Positions 43,958-54,586 are shown, numbered from the stretch's first letter. The stretch is 64,000 nucleotides of DNA from Parabacteroides faecis (GCF_014647375.1 NZ_BMPB01000001.1:496001-560000), one strand, 5' to 3'. Numbers and translations are program-made. The notes: a model not told the origin generated them from the letters alone.

Positions 43958-44809
43958 ATGAACACAAAATATTCTGCAATTCTACTATCCGGCCTGATCT
44001 TGTCAACCAATGTTAGTCCTTGTATCGCCGCTATACATTCACATCAAAAAGAACCTGTAGCAACGGAAGTCATACAAACCCAATGGAAGGGTAAAAAGGT
44101 CGCTTTCCTGGGCGATTCCATTACAGATACATCGCATGTAGGGACAACAAAAAATTACTGGCAATATCTGGAAGAGATGCTGGGTTTGGAGGCACTGGTC
44201 TATGGTATCAATGGCCATCATTGGATAGGTGTGCTGGAACAGGCGAAAAAGCTGAAAGAAGAAAAGGGGAATCAGGTAGATGCGATAATCATTTTTGCGG
44301 GAACTAATGATTATAATGAAGGAATACCTTTGGGAGATTGGTTTCGCACGAAAAAAACCAGTGTAGAAGTGGCTGGTCCTTCCCGGGAAATACGGCTTAA
44401 ACGCATCCCACAGACAGATGATACAAATTTCAGGGGACGTATAAACAATGTTATGGCGTACCTGAAAGAGAATTTCCCCACACAGCAGATCATTTTGATG
44501 ACCCCGATTCATCGTGCACAGGCTTATTTCGGAAAAGATAACATTCAGCCGGAAGAAGCCTTTCCTAATAAATCGGGATTATATGTAGACTCCTATGTCA
44601 ATGTCATCAAAGAAGCATCCAACGTATGGGCAGTACCGGTCATCGACTTAAACAGTATTAGTGGACTTTATCCGATGTGTGATGCACAAACTCCTTATTT
44701 CCATAACGAAAAAACCGACCGGCTCCACCCGAATGCAGCAGGCCATTACCGGATGGCTAAAGCTTTAGCTTATCAGTTATTGGCATATCCTGCCGATTTC
44801 AAGTACTAA
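43958..44809 (+). CDS. Secreted SGNH/GDSL-family hydrolase
   Basis: A 283-aa exported esterase-like protein whose signal peptide ends near CIAA. Block I is FLGDSITDTS with the catalytic Ser, block III is FAGTNDYNEG with the oxyanion Asn, and block V is DRLHPNAAGH with the catalytic Asp and His. The family includes carbohydrate acetyl esterases that strip O-acetyl groups from pectin and other plant glycans. It lies 217 bases before the PUL 3 FecR gene on the same strand and could serve that locus, but the gap contains a separate promoter box. Confidence 0.9.
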   Translation: MNTKYSAILLSGLILSTNVSPCIAAIHSHQKEPVATEVIQTQWKGKKVAFLGDSITDTSHVGTTKNYWQYLEEMLGLEALVYGINGHHWIGVLEQAKKLKEEKGNQVDAIIIFAGTNDYNEGIPLGDWFRTKKTSVEVAGPSREIRLKRIPQTDDTNFRGRINNVMAYLKENFPTQQIILMTPIHRAQAYFGKDNIQPEEAFPNKSGLYVDSYVNVIKEASNVWAVPVIDLNSISGLYPMCDAQTPYFHNEKTDRLHPNAAGHYRMAKALAYQLLAYPADFKY

Positions 44810-44856
44810 AGTATATTGTTGTGTCTACATAACAATTCGTGTAGCATTTCCGGCAT

Positions 44857-44864
44857 TATATTTG
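44857..44864 (+). promoter_or_regulatory. -7 box (TATATTTG) upstream of the PUL 3 FecR gene
   Basis: An exact TAnnTTTG match 162 bases upstream of the start at 45027. No AGTTC-N5-GAACT repeats flank it, so unlike the boxes in invertons 1 and 2 it does not appear invertible. Confidence 0.45.
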
Positions 44865-45026
44865 ATTATCAATCGATCAGAAAACAATGATTTGACTGCC
44901 TGCTGGCATCTGTCGGAGAAAAAAACAGTAAAACAGAAAAATATCTCATTTTCCTACTAGGGATTTTCAAACTTGTGTTGTCTCTTCTATACAAGACAAA
45001 AATAGAACACACTAGTAGACCTATAA

Positions 45027-45971
45027 ATGGATAAAGAGATATTACAAAGATACGTAGAAGGAAATGTCACCCCGGAAGAAATCATAGCCGTCGTTGACTG
45101 GTTAGATGCAGACGAAAATAACGTCCGGGAGTTTATGGCATTACATAAACTGAACGACATCTCCCTACTGAATCAACCGGATAAGCAGGTCGATATCCAA
45201 AAGGTAAAAAGAACTATCTCTTTCCGAAAGATAGGTTATGAACTGGCCAAAATAGCAGCAATACTGATCATATTCTGGGGAGGAACAAAATTATTCGAAA
45301 CAAACAACATTACCGAAGAAAGTATTGCGACGTACCAGACACTATACGTACCTGCCGGACAACGCGCCGAATTGATTTTGCCGGATAGTACACGAGTCTG
45401 GCTCAATGCCCATAGTAAACTTGTATACCCTGTCAGTTTCGGTAAAGGGACCCGCCAGGTGGAATTAAATGGAGAAGCCTATTTTGATGTTATCCATAAT
45501 GAGAAACAACCTTTTATTGTGAAAACTCAGCAAATGGACATACAGGTGTTAGGTACAGAATTTAATGTGGCCTCCTATTCCAACTCTTCTGATTTTGAGG
45601 TATCTTTATTAAGAGGAAGTATAGAGCTATCTTCACCCAACCTCCCATCCAACTACAGGATGAAGGAGAAAGAACACGTCCAGTTAAAAGACAACAAGTT
45701 AATTATCGATCAAATAGCCGATTATGATTATTTCAGATGGAAGGAAGGACTCATCTGTTTCAATAACGAATCAGTTGCAACAATCATTGAGAAGCTTAAA
45801 CTATACTACGATATTGACATCAAAATTTATAATAAGAGGATCCTAAACAGTCGATATTCCGGTAAATTCAGGACCAAAGATGGTATAGAGCAAGTATTGA
45901 AAGTATTGCAGATAGAACATAAGTTCAGCTATACCAAAAATAGTGATTTGAATCTAATAACTATAAAATAA
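45027..45971 (+). CDS. FecR-family anti-sigma factor (PUL 3)
   Basis: A 314-aa regulator with a membrane helix at about residues 72-88, the FecR core (LPDSTRVWLNAHSKLVYP) and a C-terminal DUF4974 domain (about 240-312). Unlike the other two FecR genes in the window it has no sigma gene directly before it; the only candidate in PUL 3 is at 63295-63843 on the opposite strand, 17 kb away. It should interact with the STN domain of the SusC encoded 133 bases downstream. Confidence 0.94.
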   Translation: MDKEILQRYVEGNVTPEEIIAVVDWLDADENNVREFMALHKLNDISLLNQPDKQVDIQKVKRTISFRKIGYELAKIAAILIIFWGGTKLFETNNITEESIATYQTLYVPAGQRAELILPDSTRVWLNAHSKLVYPVSFGKGTRQVELNGEAYFDVIHNEKQPFIVKTQQMDIQVLGTEFNVASYSNSSDFEVSLLRGSIELSSPNLPSNYRMKEKEHVQLKDNKLIIDQIADYDYFRWKEGLICFNNESVATIIEKLKLYYDIDIKIYNKRILNSRYSGKFRTKDGIEQVLKVLQIEHKFSYTKNSDLNLITIK

Positions 45972-46005
45972 ATATGCCTATGAGATAAAAATGAGATGTA
46001 AAAAT

Positions 46006-46037
46006 TAACCGGATCATGCTCCAACATAACCCGGTTA
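46006..46037 (+). promoter_or_regulatory. Small hairpin in the FecR-susC gap of PUL 3
   Basis: TAACCGG (46006-46012) and CCGGTTA (46031-46037) form a 7-bp stem with an 18-base loop. No T-run follows. It could be a leader structure or binding site before susC. Confidence 0.3.
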
Positions 46038-46104
46038 TCACAGTCAGTACTCTGACACAACAGCAAATTGATTTTAGTACTAACTTTCTAGATTTTTCAA
46101 AGTT

Positions 46105-49100
46105 ATGAAAAAAAAACCTATAGGGAAGAAGTATGCCCTATTATTATCGAATTTTAAACACATATTCAGACTTATGAAGTTAACCTTTTTATTATTTCTG
46201 TTATGTATTTCAAGTGTTTGGGCAAATAATGCCAATTCTCAGACGACTAAAGTAAATATCCAGGCCGAAAATGCACACATGAAGGATATTATCAGTCAGA
46301 TCGAGTCACAAACAGATTATCTATTTGTTTACAATTATGAGAATGTAGATCTATCACAAAAAGTTTCCTTAAAGGCTTCGGATATCTCCGTTGCAGAAGT
46401 GCTGAAAATTCTTTTTAAGAACTCAGATGTAGTATATGCAGTAGAAGGCAACAATATCCTGCTAATGAAGAATGCTGCAGAAATGAAAAAGCAACAAAAT
46501 GGTAAAAAGATCTCCGGAAAAGTAACCGATTCGAACGGAGAAGCCATCATTGGAGCAAATGTTGTAGAAAAAGGGACAACAAATGGTACCATAACAGGTA
46601 TAGATGGTAGTTATACGCTAAATGTTTCTCCTTCTTCTACATTGCAGATATCTTTTATCGGTTATCTTACACAAGAGGTTTCCGTGCAAAATAAGACTTC
46701 ATTAAATGTAACCATGAAAGAAGACTTACAGGCATTGGATGAAGTTGTAGTCGTAGGATACGGAACTCAGAAAAAGGAAGTGGTTACAGGAGCGATAACA
46801 TCTTTAAAATCTGAAGATATTTCACTCAGTCCAACAGCAAATATGGCTTCCGGATTAGCAGGACGCCTTTCTGGTGTTATCATTAACACACGAAACGGAG
46901 AACCCGGAGCTGACGAATCTACCATACGTATCAGAGGCCAGAACTCATTAGTATCAAATGACCCGCTCTATGTTATTGACGGTGTCGTTCGTTCCGAAGA
47001 AGGAGGTATATTCAGCCGGTTCGATCCGGAAGATATCGAATCGATCACAGTATTGAAGGATGCTTCAGCAGCAATATATGGTTCTCGTGCCGCAAATGGA
47101 GTTATATTGATTACCACCAAACGTGGTAAAGTGGGAAAACCGACCATTTCACTCTCTTATAATCATTCATTTACACAACCTACCCGGACTGTAAAAATGG
47201 CAAACTCCGCTTCATATGCAAGAGCACAGAATCTGGCAAATGAAATCAGAGGAATCAGTCCTCGCTGGACAGAAGATGAGATACAAAAATTTGCCGATGG
47301 GTCAGACCCATTACATTATCCTAACACAAACTGGTATGATGTAGTACAGAAAAACTGGTCAGGTCAGGACAAAGCAAATATACAACTTACCGGAGGTATG
47401 GATAATTTAACTTATCTTGTTTCCGCAGGTTTCCTGGATCAAGGTTCTCCTTATAGAGAAAGTTCTATGAAGAATCGCATGTACAATGTCCGGTCAAACA
47501 TAGATGCAAAAATAAACGATTACATTAAACTTACTTTTGACTTGTTCGGCAAAAACACAGACCGGACTTTACCGTATAATGGTCAGGCCAGCGGTAACGG
47601 GATGTACAGTTGGGTTGGTTTAAGTGCTCCTACAGCCCATGCATACTGGCCTGGAACAGATTATCCAACAAATCAAGGATGGGGTAATTATAATCCATTG
47701 GTTATCTCTACAGGAGATGCCGGTACTACTGCTTCCAAAACATGGGTGTTTAACGGACAATCCACCATCGACATATCGATACCCTGGGTGAAAGGTCTAT
47801 CGGTAAAAGGAAGTATAGCCTATGACTATTTTGGTCAGAACTATAAACAATTCGAAGATGTATATTATGTATATAGTTACGATGAAAGTACTAATACTTA
47901 CGAAAAATTAAAGGGTCATACTTCTGCCCCTCAGTTATTTATTGAGGAAAAACGGACTGAGTATATCAACGGAAATGTACGTGTCAATTATTTGAATACA
48001 TTTGCTGATGTACATACAGTGGATGCCTTTGTCGGTTTCGAACAGAATCAAACCAAAAGCACGGCATTAGATGGTAAACGCACAAATTTTCCTACAGGTA
48101 CGTTAGAAGAACTGAATGCCGGAGATGCCAATACACAGACAAATCACAGTAGTTCTTCAAAAACAGCCAGAAGAAACTATTTCGGACGTGTATTATATGA
48201 CTATGACCATAAATACATGCTACAATTCCAGTTCAGATATGACGGTTCCCACAACTTCCCTTCCGGAAAACGGTTTGGATTCTTCCCTGGGATTTCAGGA
48301 GGTTGGACAATATCCAGAGAAAATTTCATGAAGGATATTACCTGGTTAAACAATTTAAAGCTACGTGGTTCATGGGGTAAAATGGGTAATGATTATCTCA
48401 AAGATTCATTCCAATACCTGACGATGTATACATTAGCAGACGGCTCAGTTTTTAACGGAACACAATATTCAGGAATTTCTCAGGCAAATGTGCCTAACCC
48501 CAATATTACCTGGGAAAAAGCCGAAACATACGATATCGGATTGGAAACTGGATTTTTGAATAACCGTCTGACATTTGACTTTGACTGGTTCAAAACAAAC
48601 AGAAAAGATATCCTGACAAAGCGTAATGCATCGATCCCGGCATTTACAGGTTTGAACCTACCTGATGAAAATATCGGAGAGACCGAAAATAAAGGAGTTG
48701 AAATGATGCTCGGTTTCAGGGATGATCCCACCAAAGATTTTTCTTATTCTGTATCCGGCAACCTGACTTATGCCCGGAATAAAGTAATTTTCAAGGATGA
48801 AACGCCCATGGCGGAAATATACCAGAAAGAAGAAGGAAAACCTATTGGTGCAGCATTAAGATACGAAGCGATCGGAATATACAGCGAAGCTGATATTGCC
48901 AATCCGGATGTTCCCAAAAGACCCGGAACAGTAGCCGGAGACATCAAGATACGGGATGTCAACGGAGACGGTGAAATCAATTCACTCGACCAGGTTCGTC
49001 AGGATATGACCAATATTCCTGATATCACTTACGGTCTTAACATAAATCTCAGTTGGAAACAATTTGACCTGACGTTAGGATTCCAGGGACAGGCACGGGC

Positions 49101-49491
49101 AGTCTTTTACCTTCGTGAAGACTGGGTAAATCCGGCTACATCAAACGGTGGTGCAAATATACTACAGTGGTGGACGGAAGATACGATGACACCGGATAAT
49201 CCGAACGGAACAAAACCACGGTTAGGTACGGCATATGGTATAGGTGGAACAACTTTCACTCAGATCAGCGCTAATTTCTTCAAACTCAAAAATGCAGAAA
49301 TAGGATATAGAATACCTAAAGATATTATATCCAAAGTCGGTTTGTCAAGAGCTCGGGTATATGTGAGCGGAACGAACTTATTCTCTATCGACCATACCAG
49401 CAAATTCGGTATAGATCCGGAAGTTGCCAATGGAGGATGGGACTTGAATCCGATGCGATTAATAAATCTAGGTGTAAACGTTTCATTTTAA
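46105..49491 (+). CDS. SusC/RagA-family TonB-dependent transporter with STN domain (PUL 3)
   Basis: A 1128-aa outer-membrane importer. After the signal peptide (LTFLLFLLCISSVWA) comes an STN domain (about residues 48-118), a carboxypeptidase-like domain (ISGKVTDSNGEAIIGANVVE), the TonB box region (LDEVVVVGYGTQKKE), the plug (LYVIDGVVRSEEGG, VLKDASAAIYGSRAANGV) and the barrel ending in LGVNVSF. STN implies signalling to the upstream FecR. It is followed eight bases later by susD. Confidence 0.97.
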   Translation: MKKKPIGKKYALLLSNFKHIFRLMKLTFLLFLLCISSVWANNANSQTTKVNIQAENAHMKDIISQIESQTDYLFVYNYENVDLSQKVSLKASDISVAEVLKILFKNSDVVYAVEGNNILLMKNAAEMKKQQNGKKISGKVTDSNGEAIIGANVVEKGTTNGTITGIDGSYTLNVSPSSTLQISFIGYLTQEVSVQNKTSLNVTMKEDLQALDEVVVVGYGTQKKEVVTGAITSLKSEDISLSPTANMASGLAGRLSGVIINTRNGEPGADESTIRIRGQNSLVSNDPLYVIDGVVRSEEGGIFSRFDPEDIESITVLKDASAAIYGSRAANGVILITTKRGKVGKPTISLSYNHSFTQPTRTVKMANSASYARAQNLANEIRGISPRWTEDEIQKFADGSDPLHYPNTNWYDVVQKNWSGQDKANIQLTGGMDNLTYLVSAGFLDQGSPYRESSMKNRMYNVRSNIDAKINDYIKLTFDLFGKNTDRTLPYNGQASGNGMYSWVGLSAPTAHAYWPGTDYPTNQGWGNYNPLVISTGDAGTTASKTWVFNGQSTIDISIPWVKGLSVKGSIAYDYFGQNYKQFEDVYYVYSYDESTNTYEKLKGHTSAPQLFIEEKRTEYINGNVRVNYLNTFADVHTVDAFVGFEQNQTKSTALDGKRTNFPTGTLEELNAGDANTQTNHSSSSKTARRNYFGRVLYDYDHKYMLQFQFRYDGSHNFPSGKRFGFFPGISGGWTISRENFMKDITWLNNLKLRGSWGKMGNDYLKDSFQYLTMYTLADGSVFNGTQYSGISQANVPNPNITWEKAETYDIGLETGFLNNRLTFDFDWFKTNRKDILTKRNASIPAFTGLNLPDENIGETENKGVEMMLGFRDDPTKDFSYSVSGNLTYARNKVIFKDETPMAEIYQKEEGKPIGAALRYEAIGIYSEADIANPDVPKRPGTVAGDIKIRDVNGDGEINSLDQVRQDMTNIPDITYGLNINLSWKQFDLTLGFQGQARAVFYLREDWVNPATSNGGANILQWWTEDTMTPDNPNGTKPRLGTAYGIGGTTFTQISANFFKLKNAEIGYRIPKDIISKVGLSRARVYVSGTNLFSIDHTSKFGIDPEVANGGWDLNPMRLINLGVNVSF

Positions 49492-49499
49492 AAATACAC

Positions 49500-51134
49500 A
49501 TGATGAAAAAGATAATATATTTAGTAAGCATAACATGGATCATGTTATTATCTTCTTGCAGTGATGTGCTTGATATAACGCCAACAGACAGATATCCTGA
49601 CCCGGCAGTCTGGCAGGATGAGAACCTGTTGAAAATGTTTGTAAATGAACAATATAGTGGCATTTGTACGAAAGATAATTATTATAAAATAATGTATTTT
49701 GGAGATGATATTTTCTCCAAATACAATGAAGGAGGCTGTGATCTTATCCGGGAAAATATATTGACAGCCGATAATGTAGGTTCATTAAATAATATACTAC
49801 ATGTATGGGATAATTCGTATAAATTCATCCATAATATTAATGTGTTCTTTAATAACATAGGGGAATCATCAATTGATGATTCAGTAAAAAAAGAACTTAT
49901 TGCCGAGATGAAATTCATACGTGCCTATATTTATGCCAAACTGATCTGGGCATATGGTGGTGTTCCTATTATAGAGGAAGCATTTGACATCAATAGTGAC
50001 TGGTCACAGGTAGAAAGAAACACATGGGATGAATGTGTTACCTATATAGTTAAGAATCTGGATGAAGTGATAGCTGACCTTCCTGACAGACCTTCAGAAA
50101 GAAACAGAGCCAGTGGAAATGCTGCGCGCGCACTTAAATCACGAGTATTACTCTATGATGCAAGTATATTGAATAATCCGAGCAATGATAAGCAGAAATG
50201 GCAGAGAGCAGCTGATGCTGCTGCAGCTCTTTTTGACAAAGGATATACGCTGGCAGCAGACTATCAGAAAATGTTCCTGGATGTAAACTGCAGTGAATTT
50301 ATATTCGCAAAAGAATTCAGTGAGACCTATTACTGTCAGTTGACCTTTTATATTGGTACTGCGGGTAATAGTGGACTCGCATTGGCAGTTCCTTCTTTGA
50401 ATATAGTGGATGCTTACGAAACAATAGACGGTGAAGTACCGGTTACCGATAGCGAGTTGGGAACAATCAATCCTAAATCGATGTACGACCCATCCAATCC
50501 TTATGTGAACAGAGACCCTCGTTTCTATGCATCGATCTATTATAATGGTGCTGATTTTATGGATCGTAAAATAGAAACTTATAAAGGAGGTTATGATGTA
50601 ACAAATCAGGATGCCACCATGACTGGCTACTATATAAGAAAATTCATAGAGGAAGATAAAGGCATTTCACAAACCCAACATTATACAGGTCCTTTCCCGT
50701 TATTCCGGTTATCTGAAATGTATCTCAATTATGCAGAAGCTCAATATCATTTGGGAAATGAAGATCTTGCACGTGAATACATTAATAAGGTAAGAGGTCG
50801 TGAAGGAGTAAAAATGCCTCCTGTAACAGCCACTGGAGAGGAATTGCTGAATAAAATATACCACGAGCGTATGATCGAACTTGCGTTTGAAGGACATCGT
50901 TATTTTGACGTACGTCGTTGGAAGATTGCTGAAAAAACAGAAACTACTCATATTATGGGTCAAGAGATCATAAAGAATAATGATGGAACATTAACTTATA
51001 ATCGCCATAAATTGACTCAGGATTCCCGGAAAAATGAATGGAAAGATGCATTTTATCGCTTACCCATTGCTTTTTCTGAAATTCAAAGAAGTAATAATAG
51101 CCTGGAACAAAACTCCGGTTATGAGATAAAATAG
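49500..51134 (+). CDS. SusD/RagB-family glycan-binding lipoprotein (PUL 3)
   Basis: A lipoprotein of about 544 aa. The start at 49500 (MMKKIIYLVSITWIMLLSSC) gives a proper lipobox, whereas the longer frame from 49437 overlaps the end of susC. Family marks are the N-terminal DITPTDRYPDPAVWQDENLL, the repeat region (MKFIRAYIYAKLIWAYGGVP) and the C-terminal YHERMIELAFEGHRYFDVRRW. It partners the SusC just upstream. A 13-bp hairpin follows its stop. Confidence 0.96.
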   Translation: MMKKIIYLVSITWIMLLSSCSDVLDITPTDRYPDPAVWQDENLLKMFVNEQYSGICTKDNYYKIMYFGDDIFSKYNEGGCDLIRENILTADNVGSLNNILHVWDNSYKFIHNINVFFNNIGESSIDDSVKKELIAEMKFIRAYIYAKLIWAYGGVPIIEEAFDINSDWSQVERNTWDECVTYIVKNLDEVIADLPDRPSERNRASGNAARALKSRVLLYDASILNNPSNDKQKWQRAADAAAALFDKGYTLAADYQKMFLDVNCSEFIFAKEFSETYYCQLTFYIGTAGNSGLALAVPSLNIVDAYETIDGEVPVTDSELGTINPKSMYDPSNPYVNRDPRFYASIYYNGADFMDRKIETYKGGYDVTNQDATMTGYYIRKFIEEDKGISQTQHYTGPFPLFRLSEMYLNYAEAQYHLGNEDLAREYINKVRGREGVKMPPVTATGEELLNKIYHERMIELAFEGHRYFDVRRWKIAEKTETTHIMGQEIIKNNDGTLTYNRHKLTQDSRKNEWKDAFYRLPIAFSEIQRSNNSLEQNSGYEIK

Positions 51135-51165
51135 TTTCAGTTTTAACTCTGAAAAATATGTTTAA

Positions 51166-51200
51166 TCTAAGGACTGTAGTATTCTAATACAGTCCTTAGA
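51166..51200 (+). terminator. Hairpin between susD and the enzyme genes of PUL 3
   Basis: TCTAAGGACTGTA (51166-51178) and TACAGTCCTTAGA (51188-51200) form a perfect 13-bp stem with a nine-base loop. The following T content (ACTTTATA) is weak, so it may be a partial terminator or an RNA-stability element. It lies 32 bases after susD and 102 before the first GH106 gene. Confidence 0.65.
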
Positions 51201-51301
51201 ACTTTATAAGCGTCCCGAACATGTGAAAAATGTTAATCTCTATATCCCCATAAGGAAAACTAATGTAATGCTTTATAAAAACAGTTTATCAAAATAGAAC
51301 G

Positions 51302-54300
51302 ATGAGTAAAAAAATAATATCTGTAATTATTGCTATCCTATTCTTTACCAGCCTAATATCGGAAACCGTTCATGCGGTAAAAAAATCAGATACAGAAATC
51401 GATAACTTTCTGAATCCACCCAAAGAAAACCGCCCGTGGGTGTTTATGTGGTGGTATGATAATGTAGATAAACCTGCTATAACAGAGCATTTGGAAGAAC
51501 TTAGTAAAAAGGGAATAGGTGGAGTTCTTGTGTTTTATCATGGCGGAATGCCCAACGTCCCTTTTTTAGGTGAGGCCTGGCTTGAGCTATATCGCCATAC
51601 CGTACGGGAATGTGCCCGCCTGGGCCTGGAATGTGGGGCTAATGTAAGTAGCGGCTGGCCTTCCGGTGGTCCCTGGATTGACCAGAAAAATGGGGCAAAA
51701 CGTGTAGCCTCTAGTGAAACAATCCTTGAAGGACCATCTCAGTTTTCAGGGAAATTAAATACTCCAACCGGAATTACGGGATTATACAAAGACGATGCTG
51801 TTTGGGCTTATCCAGTCCATGATTCCATTTCATTTAAGCCTTCTATTTCAGTTAGCAGTAATGCCAAAGATATCAACAATATGTTGGACGGCGATTACAA
51901 TACCGCCTGGAATCCGGAAAATGAGACGGAAGAGCCATGGATTCTTTTTGATTTTAAATCTCCCCAAAAGGTTGATTTTGTTTATCTTGAGCGAGAGGGG
52001 ACAACAATACTCGAGTCTTCGGAAGATGGGAAAACATATCAACCAGTCGATACACTTCATTCGATTGGTGATGTCTATCAAAATGTTTTTCAACCCGTTC
52101 CCGAGCGTACAGCCCGTTTTTTCCGGCTTGTCCTGAAAAAGGGGAGAGGCGAATCTGTCCGTATGGTATCTCTCGGAACTAAAAGCGACGTTCATCAGGT
52201 AGCTTTAATGAATGCCAAACGCGGCCTGATGAATCCATTAACCCCCATTGGCACATCAAAACTAGAAGTAGAACAAGCTTTCCCTTTAACTCCATTACAA
52301 GCTTCTTCTAAAAACTCACCTCTTCGCATAGAAGACGCTATTGACTTGACCAATAAAATATCACCGGACGGAAGTTTAAACTGGAAAGTCCCGGAAGGAA
52401 AATGGAAAATCATTAGAGTAGGAACCGCTTTTGTTGAAATCCCGGCAGGCGGAGGTTTATTGCCCGACTATTTATCAGTAGAATCCACAGACTTTGATTT
52501 TGATCACAGCAGCGGAGTATTGATCCGCGAAGCAGAAAAACAAGAGGGAACAACTTTTAAATATTTACATGAGGATAATGTTGAAATTCATGGTATTTAT
52601 TCATGGACAGAGAATATGTTGGAAGAATTCCGTAATCGACGGGGTTATGACCCAAAACCTTATCTTGCAGCTATGGCCGGCGAAATAGTTGAAAATACGG
52701 ATATTACAGAACGTTTTTTGAATGATGTACGTCGAACGATTGCTGATTGCGTCGCTGACGGACACTATAAAATATGGGCAGACCGTGCACATGAAAAAGG
52801 GGTACAGGTTCGTGCAGAAGCCGGAGGACAACATCTTCCAAGATTAATGATGAATGACGGTTTGAAAAATCTGGGAAGAATGGATGTTCCGGTCGGAGAA
52901 TTCTGGTATGGCGGTCAATGGAGTGAAAACCAATGGATCCCAGCAGTGCATCACAGTGGATCACTCTCGGAAGAATGGTATGAAGGACGTCAGAATGTCA
53001 ATACTAAACAGGCAGCCAGTGCCTCTCATTTATATGGAAAAGAAAAGACGGCTTCGGAGGCATTTACCAGTTTTACTCATTGGGTCAGTTCGCCTGCCAC
53101 TCTATTGCCACGAGCCAATGTCGCTTTTTGTGAAGGCATCAACGACATAACCTTCCATGGTTCTGCTACATCCGGTCCTGCCAATGGTATGCCGGGAACT
53201 GTATTTGCAGCCGGAGTTCATTTTAATAACCGGATTACATGGTGGAACCGGGCAAAATCATTTACAGATTATCTGGCACGCTGCCAATACATGCTTCGAC
53301 GCGGACATTTTGTCGCAGATGTACTTTATTATGAAGGAGATCTCGTACCTTGTTTCGTATCTCCGAAGAATATAGATCCTGACCGTGGTTTTGGATATGA
53401 TTATGATGTATGTAATACAGAAATTATCATGAGCCGCTTATCCGTTCGGGATGGCCGGATTTACCTGCCTGACGGAATGAATTATCAAGTACTTGTTCTT
53501 CCTGAATCCGGGATTGTCCCGATTGAAGTCGCTCGTAAAATACTCGAATTAGTACAGGAAGGAGCGACTGTCATAGGTCCGCGATTCATAAAAACCCCCG
53601 GATTAAAAAACTTTCCTGAAAGTGAGAAAACGCTTCGTGAAATTACTGAAAAGCTATGGGGCAAAACAGAAGGTCCGGTAGATCGTGCCGTTGGCAAAGG
53701 ACGAGTCATCAGCGGAGTCAAAATTGCAGAAGTTCTGAAGAAAAAAGCGATTGAAAGGGATTTCTCATACATGAATGAGAATGAAATTGCAAGTTATGGA
53801 ACGACTCCGGTAAAAATAGATTTTATCCATCGCAAAGAAGGAGAAACGGATATATATTTTATTATCAACCGTAGGAATACCACTGAAAATATAGATGCCA
53901 AATTTCGTATAACAGGAAAATTACCGGAATTCTGGAATCCGGTAGATGGTTCTTCCTGCTCAGCAAAAGCTTTTTCAATCAGTGGTTCCAGAACAACTAT
54001 ACCTATGGAACTAGCTCCATATCAGGGCATTTTTGTTGTTTTCCGGAAACCGACATCTGAGACCCGGCTGGATGGAAATAATTATACAAATTATGAAGTA
54101 CTTAAAACACTTGACAGTTCCTGGAGCCTTCATTTTGACCCGAAATTGGGTGGACCCGAAAAACCTATAATTTATAAGTCACTACAGGATCTGACAACAA
54201 GTTCTGTTCCCGAAATCAAGTATTATTCCGGCGCTGTAGTTTACCGCAAAGAATTCGATCTTGACAAAATTTCAAAGGAAAAACTTTTCCTTGATCTTGG

Positions 54301-54586
54301 CACAGTCCACGATCTGGCTACCATTCGCCTGAATGGGAATGATCTTGGTACAGTGTGGTGTGCTCCATGGAGACTTGATATTTCTGAATATTGCAAAACT
54401 AAAGGAAATGTTCTTGAAATAGAAGTAACCAACACTTGGTGGAACCGACTGGTTTATGATGCTTCATTGCCTGAAAAAGAAAGAATTACCAAAACAAATA
54501 TTGGTTTCTCTCCAACTTCCGGACTGATGCCTTCCGGTCTTATAGGACCTGTAACAATAAAAAAAGAGGACACTTCAAAACCATAG
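51302..54586 (+). CDS. GH106-type alpha-L-rhamnosidase (PUL 3, first of three)
   Basis: A 1094-aa exported enzyme with a signal peptide (about 1-26). The GH106 N-terminal barrel start is visible as WVFMWWYDNVDKPAITEHLE, then the diagnostic VSSGWPSGGPWIDQ. A discoidin-like insertion (about 190-300: WILFDFKSPQKVDFVYLE) interrupts the barrel and may bind carbohydrate. Acidic residues in YLHEDNVEIHG and VPVGEFWYGG are catalytic candidates. The C-terminus has the beta-sandwich typical of the family (ATIRLNGNDLGTVWCAPWRL, TNTWWNRLVYDASLP). GH106 enzymes remove alpha-L-rhamnose from pectins and related plant glycans. Confidence 0.92.
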   Translation: MSKKIISVIIAILFFTSLISETVHAVKKSDTEIDNFLNPPKENRPWVFMWWYDNVDKPAITEHLEELSKKGIGGVLVFYHGGMPNVPFLGEAWLELYRHTVRECARLGLECGANVSSGWPSGGPWIDQKNGAKRVASSETILEGPSQFSGKLNTPTGITGLYKDDAVWAYPVHDSISFKPSISVSSNAKDINNMLDGDYNTAWNPENETEEPWILFDFKSPQKVDFVYLEREGTTILESSEDGKTYQPVDTLHSIGDVYQNVFQPVPERTARFFRLVLKKGRGESVRMVSLGTKSDVHQVALMNAKRGLMNPLTPIGTSKLEVEQAFPLTPLQASSKNSPLRIEDAIDLTNKISPDGSLNWKVPEGKWKIIRVGTAFVEIPAGGGLLPDYLSVESTDFDFDHSSGVLIREAEKQEGTTFKYLHEDNVEIHGIYSWTENMLEEFRNRRGYDPKPYLAAMAGEIVENTDITERFLNDVRRTIADCVADGHYKIWADRAHEKGVQVRAEAGGQHLPRLMMNDGLKNLGRMDVPVGEFWYGGQWSENQWIPAVHHSGSLSEEWYEGRQNVNTKQAASASHLYGKEKTASEAFTSFTHWVSSPATLLPRANVAFCEGINDITFHGSATSGPANGMPGTVFAAGVHFNNRITWWNRAKSFTDYLARCQYMLRRGHFVADVLYYEGDLVPCFVSPKNIDPDRGFGYDYDVCNTEIIMSRLSVRDGRIYLPDGMNYQVLVLPESGIVPIEVARKILELVQEGATVIGPRFIKTPGLKNFPESEKTLREITEKLWGKTEGPVDRAVGKGRVISGVKIAEVLKKKAIERDFSYMNENEIASYGTTPVKIDFIHRKEGETDIYFIINRRNTTENIDAKFRITGKLPEFWNPVDGSSCSAKAFSISGSRTTIPMELAPYQGIFVVFRKPTSETRLDGNNYTNYEVLKTLDSSWSLHFDPKLGGPEKPIIYKSLQDLTTSSVPEIKYYSGAVVYRKEFDLDKISKEKLFLDLGTVHDLATIRLNGNDLGTVWCAPWRLDISEYCKTKGNVLEIEVTNTWWNRLVYDASLPEKERITKTNIGFSPTSGLMPSGLIGPVTIKKEDTSKP

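Noticed and set aside
44950-45020. Inverted CTACTAG / CTAGTAG and TTGTCT / AGACAA pairs upstream of the PUL 3 FecR gene as an invertible promoter
   Set aside because: The arms are only 6-7 bp, they enclose no promoter box, and they do not match the repeats of the other two elements.
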